From positions 5,078,001 to 5,142,000 of the forward strand of contig JAUIMM010000702.1 in assembly GCA_031769625.1 (NCBI GenBank): 64,000 bases of DNA. The letters are read 5' to 3'. Numbering within the stretch: position 1 is the first letter of the stretch; each line of letters opens with the position of its first letter. Below, one piece after another: positions 55,597-64,000 of the stretch. The notes beneath the pieces are model-generated. The model saw nothing but the letters and a program-made list of their open reading frames with translations, was not told the origin of the DNA and searched no databases. The position numbers and the translations under genes are program-made. Source of the stretch: Taudactylus pleione. Lineage: Eukaryota > Chordata > Amphibia > Anura > Myobatrachidae.

Positions 55597-55992
55597 GGGG
55601 CCTATCCATTAGCAGATGTTTTTCTGAACGATGAAAGACAAAAGATATCTATTGAAAATTCCGGTGGCTATGCTGAAAGATATCTGTCATGTACAGTACA
55701 TGACAGATTTTGGAAAAGATGAACGATATCGCATGACATCATTCAGGGAGTGGATTTTTTTCTCTGCAGTGCTCTGTAGCTGCTGGTAATATCATTCGTC
55801 GTTTACCGCATATAAACTGCCAGATATTTCTAATATCTGGCAGCGATATGCGATAATTGACCAACATGTTGGAGAGATGAAAGATAAAATTTATCGGCCG
55901 CGGGAGTGCGCATCTTGCATCGTTCAGGGCCTATCCATTATCAGATAAATTGAACAATAGTTGTTCAATTTATCTGCTAATGGATAGGCCCC
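55597..55992. mobile_element. palindromic MITE (396 bp)
   Basis: Ends GGGGCCTATCCATTAGCAGA and the complement. A second internal copy of the end (GGGCCTATCCATTATCAGAT) begins at about 55927, so the right side is itself a small inverted pair. Confidence 0.8.
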
Positions 55993-57099
55993 ATAAGCCT
56001 TTGCAGGTACAAGCTAAAGACACATGGTTTGGATTCTCTAGCCTCAGATATACTTATCCTTTGTACAGCCATTATTGTCAATTTCTAACCTTTATAAATG
56101 CTGGCTCCCACTAGTGGGTCATAGGAAATAGACCTGGCGGAGTGCAGTGTATGCACAGTAACAGATGTCGAAGGCCGCGCCGCCAGAAAGCCACTGGCTC
56201 CAATACAGACTCAGAGGCAGCGCACAGCTCCTCTAACAATCTGACCCCATGAAAGCAGGACTATTTGTACTTCCCGAAAACTATCTTCAGGACAATGGGG
56301 CACAGACACCAATTCCAGGACATCTATCAACCCCATCACCATGTTACCATAATAAAGGTAGGGCTCACCACATGTTACAAAGCATAAGGAAGAGGGATTA
56401 TCCATACAGGAAAAAGGAATTCAACCTATTTCTGCTGTCAATGGAAACTCATATCATTGCAACATATTATACTAGCTGGGATACCTGGCATTGGCCAGGT
56501 TGAAGACTGGACCCTGAAAAGTACAGCTGAAAGTGCAGCCTTTATTGTTTACATTGTCCTCTCCTATAACCCCATTACATTGATCCTGAAAAGGACCACT
56601 GTTTGCAAACATGCTGGCAAACAGTGGCGTAACTACCGTGGGTGCAATAGGTGCGGCTGCTATGGTGCCCAAGCTGCCTCTGTGGCTCACCACTCCCACT
56701 GCACCAAGTTATGCACACAAAGTGGGCTGGTCCAGTCAGGGCTGCCGAGGGAGGGAGGGGGGGGCTGGCATCCCTGACTGGACCAGCCCACTTTGTGTAT
56801 ATAAAAAATTATTATTTTTACAACATCTAATCATCAAATATATAGGTACCGCTGCTGGCCCGTATGGCAGTTACTAATCTGACATAAACAACCAAATAGG
56901 CATAAAAAGAGGCAGAGCTGCTCTGATGCCTATAATATATGATGTAGTATGTGACTAATACCAATATAATTAGTTTATTTTAATAATCAGACTTCTCTTA
57001 CTTGTATAAATGTAATCAAATATTAGCATTAGCTACCATAACATCATAGTTAAAATATGACATACATATAAAAGCTTTGCATAAAATACAATAGTAATG
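55993..57099. other. no gene recognised; one perfect hairpin
   Basis: Contains the hairpin at 56715-56798. A plus frame of 84 residues at 56249-56503 has no family resemblance. Confidence 0.4.
56715..56798. repeat. hairpin with perfect 27-bp arms
   Basis: 56715-56741 is the exact reverse complement of 56772-56798 (outer bases ACACAAAGTGGGCTGG). The 30-base loop is G-rich (GGGAGGGAGGGGGGGG). Confidence 0.88.
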
Positions 57100-57197
57100 C
57101 CTTGCCGTGTGATCGCCTGCCTTGATCTGGGTTGGCCCAGATTTCCATACGCTGGCTGTGTGCGAACGCATCTAGCGAGCAGGTCTGAATCAAGCCC
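57100..57197. mobile_element. GGGCCTGATTCAGA-family MITE, 3' fragment (copy M)
   Basis: Only the last 100 bases are present, ending AGCAGGTCTGAATCAAGCCC, after GTGCGAACGCATCTAGCGAG as in copy J. Confidence 0.6.
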
Positions 57198-57348
57198 TAA
57201 ATCCATTGGGGACCAGTTTCACATTAAATGAAAAGTAATGGTGTGCTCACCCACAAAGTAATACTGTCCAGTACTTAGATGATTTTAATTTCAGTCCTCA
57301 ATACACTGAAATAAATGTATCCAATGTAAAGCAGGTTATAAGCTACAG

Positions 57349-57658
57349 CAGTGGTTCCCAAACTGTGCGCTGTCGCACCCTGGGGTGCCACCGGACACTT
57401 GCAGTGGTGCCTCAGGTTGGTGGTCCAGCACCAAATCAAATTCTTTATGGTCAATGTAATGTAAATATGTGGACAAACAGAAGCACAAATCTGTCCACCA
57501 CCATAATACTGACCCTAAGGATGACAGGTAAGAACAATTTATTTCACTTTACTACTTACTACATTATTTTCTGAATGACAAACTTTGGCTCAGGGGAGCC
57601 GTGAAAACAATGATGATGCTCTAGGGCGCCGTGATTGAAAAAAGTTTGGGAACCCCTG
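57349..57658. mobile_element. hAT MITE (CAGTGGTTCCCAAACT type)
   Basis: Ends CAGTGGTTCCCAAACTGTGC and AGTTTGGGAACCCCTG, with 8-bp duplication AGCTACAG (57341-57348 and 57659-57666). GGGGTGCC/GGGCGCC segments are typical of this widespread vertebrate hAT type. Confidence 0.92.
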
Positions 57659-57736
57659 AGCTACAGTATACCTGTAATAGGGAGCGTTGCTACTTCTCAA
57701 CTGGGAGTAATGTTTTTTGTTGTTGTATGTATATAG

Positions 57737-58198
57737 GGCATGATTCAGACCCGCTCGTGAGCGGGTCGATGTTTGGCCACTGCGCACGCCGGAGCCGGCT
57801 CCAAAGTGCGCATGCGCGAGACCCGGCTAGTGACGGGCGCTCCGTCGCTACGGGTTTCGCACCAAAGGGGGCAAGCTGTCGATTTTGATTGACAGCTCAC
57901 CCCGTTTGGGAGGCGGGCAGGGGGGGTGGATGCCCAAAAGGAGGCATTCCAGAAGGAATACCTGCCGTTTGGGGGTTGCATCTTGAGAGCTTGCGGCCAC
58001 GAGACCCTACCACAAGGGTCTCATCGCAAGCCCGATGGTCGCAATGGTCTTGACCATTGCGACCATCAACCTGGCCGCCCACAATAGCTGTGGGTTATAA
58101 CCCACAGCTATGCGAGTGGCCAGGAGGCCGCAAAAAAACAAAAAATGCCATGATTCAGAGCAAGCGCTCTTTCAGAGTGTCCTGCTCTGAATCAGGCC
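57737..58198. mobile_element. GGGCCTGATTCAGA-family MITE, serial-palindrome type (copy H)
   Basis: Ends GGGCATGATTCAGACCCGCT and the complement. Contains 16-base arms GATGGTCGCAATGGTC / GACCATTGCGACCATC at 58034-58067 and a fully perfect 24-bp palindrome at 58086-58109 (half-site AGCTGTGGGTTA). Confidence 0.8.
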
Positions 58199-58619
58199 TA
58201 TAGTCCCAATAAATTACATCCCAGATCAGCTCAATTTGCTCGCTGTGATGGTTTATAGCAGTGTCTCCTTTAGCAGCTCTCCAGCTGTGTAAAGCAGCAT
58301 AGCTGCCTCCCGGCTATGTATCCCGGCTTTCTCTCAGCGGCTTGTTTGTTAGATCTCCTCAGTTGGCTCACTTCCAATCACAGTACTGGTTCACACTCTG
58401 GGCTTGCTCTCTCCTTGTACTGCGGCTATGAGTGATATGCAGACCGCAGGTTTGACTTACCGGATTCCCCTAAATAGAAATGAGACACAGGGAGCTGTAG
58501 GGTGCTTGGATAAGTAATTTGGAGATGGTAGTAGCTCAGGATTTAACACTTTGATGCATTTCGCTTTGGTCCCGAAGCTTTATCAAGATACGATGGAGAA
58601 GCTGACCAGGGTCACAGTG
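58199..58619. other. Penelope-like terminal fragment region
   Basis: Contains the hammerhead-like motif at 58551-58588. The remainder is unassigned. Confidence 0.35.
58551..58588 (-). ncRNA. hammerhead-ribozyme-like relic
   Basis: The minus strand reads CTTGATAAAGCTTCGG, then AAAGCGAAATGCATC. GCTT/AAGC would form stem II before the GAAA box. The CUGANGA box carries the same two changes as the motifs at 7023 and 7406. Confidence 0.4.
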
Positions 58620-58960
58620 AGCCCCATAGGACCTCACCGGAGCACTGATCTCCAGTCCCTGGATTCAGGTAAATGTTTTGTTTTTTACTCTTTTTTTTCC
58701 AGTGATCAGCTTGTGGTCTAATTTAGAGCAGGAGTCGGGGACCAGGGAAAAGCCCTGATTATACCATCTGAAGATGATATTATTATCAGGGGGCTTTCCC
58801 ACTTATTTTTTTACAATTTATTTTTAGTAAGAAGATCACATTTCCCATTACAAGTATCGGAAATGCGATCTGCATACTAAAAATGTGCGAATTAAAGGGC
58901 ATAGAAAACACCCTTTTTCAATTTTTTTGGTAAAAATAATATTAATAAATAGGCCACTTC
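58620..58960. mobile_element. fragment related to 53936-54834
   Basis: Shares CCTGGATTCAGGTAAAT, a T-rich tract, TGATCAGCTTG, TTTCCCATTACA and TAATAAATAGG with the larger copy. Truncated. Confidence 0.5.
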
Positions 58961-58984
58961 GAACCTAGATGGGTTAAGCGAATA

Positions 58985-59330
58985 GCGGTCAGTAGGTCAA
59001 GGGCCACCACCATAATATCTGTGCAGTGAGTCGCAGTTGGTGGGCACTCGGCAGTTGTTTTATAATAAATAAATAATATTTTTGTGTGTTTGTGTGTTCA
59101 TTCCTACAAGTTGTTTGTTTCAAACAACTTCAGGCAGGCCGTGATACTGTGTTTACACTAACGGTTAGTAGGTCAAGGGCCACTGCCTTAATTTGTGCGT
59201 AGTACATCACAGTTGGTGTGCATTTGCTTAACTTTGTGTGTGTACAGTGAATTTCAAGCAGGCAGTGATACAGTGTTTAACAACATTAACGGTGAGTAGG
59301 TGCAGGGCCACTGTGTTAATAATATCAATG
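58985..59330 (+). repeat. about 130-bp tandem repeat, 3 degenerate units
   Basis: Units contain GGTCAGTAGGTCAAGGGCCA and a GTGTGTTTGTGTG-like tail. Probably the leader of the hAT gene that follows. Confidence 0.6.
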
Positions 59331-59339
59331 CTGTGAATC

Positions 59340-60690
59340 AGTATGGATCATGAGAATCAATAGAACAGCAGGAGCAGCAACCAAGTACAAGCGTTGCAGC
59401 TGCTGCCACAGTTCACTACGGTAGTCCTTCAACATCATCTACCAAAGCTGGTACTCAAGGGCACAGAGGGTGTTAGTCAGGGCATCTTTATTTGTGAGAG
59501 GTGGTTCTACACATGATGATGCAAGTCCTTCTCACTCTGAGTCTATATGATGTGTCAAAAACATTTCAACTGGAAAAACAGTGCTAAAAAAAAGCACTGG
59601 CAGAAGAACAAACTGTGGGCCTGATTCAGAGCCGCTCGCTCTGACAGCGCACTCGCTCTGAATCAGGGCCGGGCCTTTTTTTTTTGGGATCGGCCTCTTG
59701 GCCGCTTGCACAGCTGTGGGTGACCACCCACAGCTATTGCGAATGGCCATGATGATGGTCGCAATGGTCAAGACAATCGGGCTTGCGACGAGACCCTTGT
59801 GGTAGGGTCTCGTGGCCTCAAGCCCCAGAGAGATTTCGGCTCTAACATAGCCGGAATTTATCCACTGACATCACTCGTGATGTCAGTGGGGCCGCCCCCA
59901 AACGACAGGCGTTCTCATGGGAACGCCTCTGTTTGGGCAGCCACCGGCCCGCCCACCCCGGCCTGTCACTCAGCATCGACAGCTCGCCCCCTTTGGTGCG
60001 AGACCCAGAGCAACGGATTGCCCATCGCTAGCCGGGGCTCGTGCATGTGCATGATGGAGCCGGCTCCGTCGTGCACATGCACTGTGGGCCACCATTGACC
60101 CGGTTGCAAGAGCTCAGCGCTTGCGACCGGGTCTGAATCAGGCCCAGTGTTCAGAAATGTCAAACATCTCTGAGGAAAGTCTAAGGGTGTCCACGAGTGC
60201 AATGCTTGAGCCTGACCTTTCTGATAAAGGACACATAGAGATGCCTCCTTCCACCATTTCTGCACACTCTGCAAATATGGGGAGGAGCAGCACAAGTATA
60301 GATGGCTGACATAGAAATTGAGGTTGCTGCTGAGGAAGTGCAACAGGATGAGGGGGATATTTGTGTAGCTGATGAGAATGTTGATGATGATGATGTTTGT
60401 AAAAGTCAGGCACCAGTTGAAGCAGTTCTCCTTTATAAGAACGCCATTGTCCCTGGGTATAAGACAAAAAATCCACCTCTCGTGTGTGGAATTATTTTTA
60501 CCCAAATCCTGACAACAGTTGTCAAGCCATCTGTAGCGTTTGCAAAGCCACAGTAAGTAGAGGTAGAGACATTAACCATCTAGGAACCTCCAAGACCTTC
60601 AAAAAGTCCCCAGTTGTGGAGCGACACCACCAACTACCTGTCGACAGAGACCAACCATTTGCGGTGAGACTGCAGCGGGGTTTGCAGTAG
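59340..60690 (+). pseudogene. hAT (BED-finger) gene, 5' part, split by MITE I
   Basis: Starts around MDHENQ at 59348, then FQLEKQC and KKALAEEQ before the MITE and FRNVKHL after it. An acidic stretch (EEVQQDEGDICVADENVDD) precedes the BED finger VWNYFYPNPDNSC, ICSVCKATVSRGRD and HLGTSK at 60485-60600, similar to the gene at 50640-52589. Homology ends near 60690, before the catalytic domain. Several frameshifts occur. Confidence 0.65.
59618..60145. mobile_element. GGGCCTGATTCAGA-family MITE, serial-palindrome type (copy I)
   Basis: Ends GGGCCTGATTCAGAGCCGCT and the complement. Hairpins in order include AGCTGTGGGT/ACCCACAGCT, CGAGACCCT/AGGGTCTCG, CACTGACATCAC/GTGATGTCAG and GGCGTTCTC/GGGAACGCC. 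It splits the hAT frame; TGT may be the target duplication. Confidence 0.85.
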
Positions 60691-61789
60691 AAGACGGTGG
60701 TTTCATGCTTCGTTCCCTGCTATACGGAGGTAACTGGGACTTTTCTTACACCACGACCGCATTTGGTCCTGTGAGCGGTAACATATACACTACCAGACTC
60801 CGTAAGTGAATGGGGAATTATGTGATGTGACTCTGTTACACTGATCAATAGGTTTAAACAATAGCCCATATCCACGTGTATTGTAATCAAGGCACATCCA
60901 GGTGTTATATCCATTTCACTCGAATCATCTAACAATAATAGCTTTAAGCAATTAGTGAATGTGTATTTGCCATTTTATTATTGCTGGACACCAGGGAGCA
61001 TCAACCTGCATTCGTGGATTATTCCCATTATATGGGTGAACAACAAAACACTAAGTTATACAATCTTTACAAGCTTGTAGTCATCGAGTGGATACTTATA
61101 GGATTGTATCTATCTTAAAGTGACCTTGTTTCTATTTTTAGTAATTGTTGATTTTATTATTCAATTGTGTATACTAATATGAGATACATTTATCTGTTCT
61201 GATGTGATGATACATTTTGATTATATTATGCTGTTCGTATCTTGTACTTTAATATTATTTTATTGAAATAAATAAGTGAAACTGAGGAAGCCTTTTGTAG
61301 CCTATTGCTAATTCTATCAATCAAACATAAGTATACATTTGTTATTGGTTGTCGATCCTCGGCACAGTCCATTTGTGGGTTTTGTGTCTATCTAGACATT
61401 GTCAACCTTTTTCATGTGTAGATCCATAGTCCGGATACCACACATCTCTAGGTAGGATGTATATCAAATCACTCTAAGGGAATATCTAAGCGTCAGATAT
61501 TCAAAACACTCCCATTTATTTTTGGTGGTTTAGTCTTCCGGATGTAAAAGGGCAATAATTCTATGTGTATAGCCTCCTCCCAGTAACTGCCCAGGAATGT
61601 ACAGCACATTTCCAAGGAATTTCTGACACCTTGCATCTCCATCGCAACTGCGCCTCTGTGTGTTCACACAGTGTAATGCATGTAGCGGGTGAGTTTTCAG
61701 GGATATTCGCGCATGCACAGTAGCAAAAAATTTGCGTGCGACTCAAATCTATAGTTTGATACAGTTCTAATATCAGTAATAAGGACTTA
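60691..61789. other. no gene recognised
   Basis: AT-rich; short frames only, no repeat ends defined. Confidence 0.45.
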
Positions 61790-62395
61790 GGGCCTGATTC
61801 AGACCCACTCGCTTGCACTTTGCGTTCAGAAGCGGCCCAATGTTTTGCGCATGTGCATGCTTCGTTCTGCGTGTGTGCGTACTACACACTCTTAATCACA
61901 TCCCTCTCTCTCACCCAGCAAAGGCAGCCCAAGGTAATGAGTGACAGGAGAGACCGTTTGTGGGTGGTAACAGGGGCAGGACATTAATAACGGGGGTTTG
62001 GAGATGCGAACGCAGGCGTGCCTGGGTGTTTCAATGCCATTTTAGAGGCATGCATAATTAACAAGCAGCGTCATAGAACACGTCACTTGCCATGTTTTTA
62101 CACTGATTTCCTCGCAATGCTTGCGGTAGGGTAAAGCTACCTCAAGCACTGCGTTCACATCCGATGGTGCTCGATGTACCAATGTTTTAATACACTTCCT
62201 GGAGATGACGTGGTGATGGTGGGCGGCTCTGCCTGTGCGATTGGGCGTACGCATACACAAAGTGGCTGCTCGCTAAGACATGGTGGGCGTGCTTATGCCT
62301 TGGTGAGCGATCGCTTCCCGTGGCGTCACTTCGAAAAATGTGCATACGCATCTAGCGAGCGTACGCAGATAGCGAACGGGTCTGAATCAGGGCCG
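61790..62395. mobile_element. GGGCCTGATTCAGA-family MITE, second type (copy J)
   Basis: Ends GGGCCTGATTCAGACCCACT and ACGGGTCTGAATCAGGGCC. The interior matches copies C and D (GTTTGTGGGTGGTAACAGGG, GGAGATGCGAACGCAGGCGT). Confidence 0.82.
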
Positions 62396-63082
62396 TATAG
62401 TGGATGAGAAATATCATCTCACTTTATAAAGCTTCCTATCCTCAGTACAATGACTTTGATGATCACATGAGCTCAGTGTTACAGGATCACCAACAGCTAA
62501 TTTTAAATAATAACTAATGCATTTATAATACACAGAGAGAGGTAATATATGGTATTATGGACGTATTTATCAATTAATATTTGTGGGATACCTGCAAATA
62601 TTAAGTTTCCCCCAAATATATGTACAATGGACTACAGAGCAGATTTCAAGCTTACCAAGTAACTTACCCGGTAACTTACATCATCTTTAAGATGGCGTTA
62701 GCCATTGTAGCCTATGGGTTACTTACTGTATTATTTACTGGGAAAGGGATTTGTATGTGGTCAGCAGACAGCACATGGGTCATGGGTAGTTACACTATGG
62801 CATCCCGAAGAAGAAGGGAGGTTACTGCATTAGCGATCACTTCCCTTCATACACACCGCAGGGACGAGCTCCTTTCAGAACCCGGGTCTCTGTGTGTGGT
62901 TTTTTAATACATCCTGGGCTGATCATTCATTTCTTATTGCTGCCCCTATAACTGATTTTAAATATCCATGGGATGTGTCACAAAATATTACCACTTGGTA
63001 AAGTGGACCTCAGATTGTGGACAATGTAAGCATGCAGTTTACAGGAGCACATAATTAAGTTGCTCACAGTTGCACACTGAGG
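62396..63082. other. no gene recognised
   Basis: Unique-looking; a 95-residue plus frame at 62620-62907 has no support. Confidence 0.4.
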
Positions 63083-63780
63083 GCCTGATTCAGAACACTA
63101 TTCTGATGTTCACGCAGTTTACTAGCCAGTGTCTGCGATCACGCACGCAGAGAACAAAGCTCCAGCATCTTAATCACCACGTCCATTCTGAGTGACAATA
63201 GACTCACTCGAGGTGTCAATGTTTTGAAGATCTGTATCCAATGCTCCATTTGTGTGCAGAGTTGCAGGCAGCTACGAGGGCTTCGTGCAATGCAGTGCCA
63301 ATATGCACGAAGTTGGGCGATGTTGGAATTACTGAACTTGCACCTGATTCGCACTGCATATGCGTCCCAATGGTTACCACCGGGAGACGCAGGACGAATT
63401 TGGATGCAAGAGCCAAGGATTTCAATAGGATTTCCTGGGAGGTAACAGGGGGGGTGGCTAACCAGACTCAGACGTGTCGCAGGTATATATAGCTAACAGC
63501 GACTGCATCTAATGATACATTAACGCTGTCACAGGATGCCATGTTCAGACAGAGGAATTGTAACTGCCACAGGGCTGGTGCAAGCCTTAATGTTGCAACC
63601 GATGGTGCGTCTAAAGACGCAGTGAGATGTATTAGTGCCACTGCCTGCGGCATCATAGTAAGGACAGAATCAGTCTGCATGCTCCTCTGTATCACCAAAG
63701 GGTTTAAACCAGTGCAGATCCAGTAGCAGGCGGTACCCAAAGTAACACAATTTACGGTGAATAATTTCAACGTTGGGGGC
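63083..63780. mobile_element. GGGCCTGATTCAGA-type element, right end not found (copy K)
   Basis: Begins GGGCCTGATTCAGAACACTA; the interior differs from both main subfamilies and no complementary end was recognised. The end given is a guess. Confidence 0.35.
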
Positions 63781-63945
63781 GCATAAATATATACTGTAGC
63801 TAAAGGACCACTTTATGTGGTATTAAATACACATCAGAAAAGTAGCACTATAAGCAGCTCAATGTCACTTGTCACGTTTTCTCAGAAAAAAGGAAGGGTT
63901 TATAGAGTCCTATTAGAAATGTTACCAACGCATTATGGCTGGCAG

Positions 63946-64000
63946 CAGGGGTGTATCTAGGGATCCAAGCGCCCCTGGCAATGTAATGTACTGGCCCCCT
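63946..64000. mobile_element. start of a hAT-like repeat cut by window edge
   Basis: CAGGGGTGTATCTAGGGATC at 63946 resembles common hAT MITE starts; the element runs off the window. Confidence 0.4.

Noticed and set aside
56110..56357. First-exon candidate with MKAGLFVLPENYLQ and donor AAAG|GTAGGG
   Set aside because: No promoter signal, weak acceptor/donor context and no recognised protein; the opposite strand is equally open.

Overview
The window looks like gene-poor, repeat-saturated DNA from a large-genome vertebrate, most probably an anuran amphibian. This is inferred from the repeat types seen together: an L1/Tx1-like LINE, a DIRS-type tyrosine-recombinase retrotransposon, a sushi-type Ty3/gypsy element, Ty1/copia pieces, Penelope-like sequence with hammerhead-like motifs, a Tc1 element, BED-finger hAT elements and many MITEs. 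No complete host gene was found. The only intact-looking protein gene is a Tc1 transposase (19986-21023, minus). Two short splice-bounded segments with compatible phase (11046-11086 and 25052-25115, plus) could be exons of an unidentified host gene with a roughly 14 kb intron, but this is weak.

Layout. 0.6-3.9 kb: internally deleted L1/Tx1-like LINE (minus). 4.25-10.3 kb: decayed DIRS element (minus) with inverted terminal repeats and the diagnostic internal complementary region, split by a 2 kb palindromic Penelope-like insert. 10.4-19.2 kb: MITEs, a C-rich minisatellite, a 54-bp (18-codon) tandem array and hAT MITEs. 19.2-22.3 kb: a 22-bp minisatellite split by a full-length Tc1 transposon. 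22.7-28.7 kb: palindromic MITEs, a telomere-like CCTAA-rich repeat and a three-level nest of DNA transposons. 29.2-32.7 kb: a complete-ended LTR element carrying only gag-protease. 33.4-39.1 kb: two Ty1/copia pieces head to head, both lacking reverse transcriptase. 39-48 kb: MITEs, minisatellites (one 2.5 kb long) and a 1.8 kb inverted-repeat element. 48-64 kb: a tRNA-derived SINE, two decayed BED-finger hAT genes with tandem-repeat leaders, hAT MITEs and more MITEs.

The most distinctive signal is a dispersed family with ends GGGCCTGATTCAGA, about a dozen copies here. One subfamily is built almost entirely from a string of separate perfect or near-perfect palindromes, retained from copy to copy. 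One copy sits in copia integrase with a 3-bp target duplication, which shows that the family transposes. Almost every element is dead or non-autonomous; nesting gives a relative order of insertion in several places. All calls were made by eye on sequence and translations; no database search was run.
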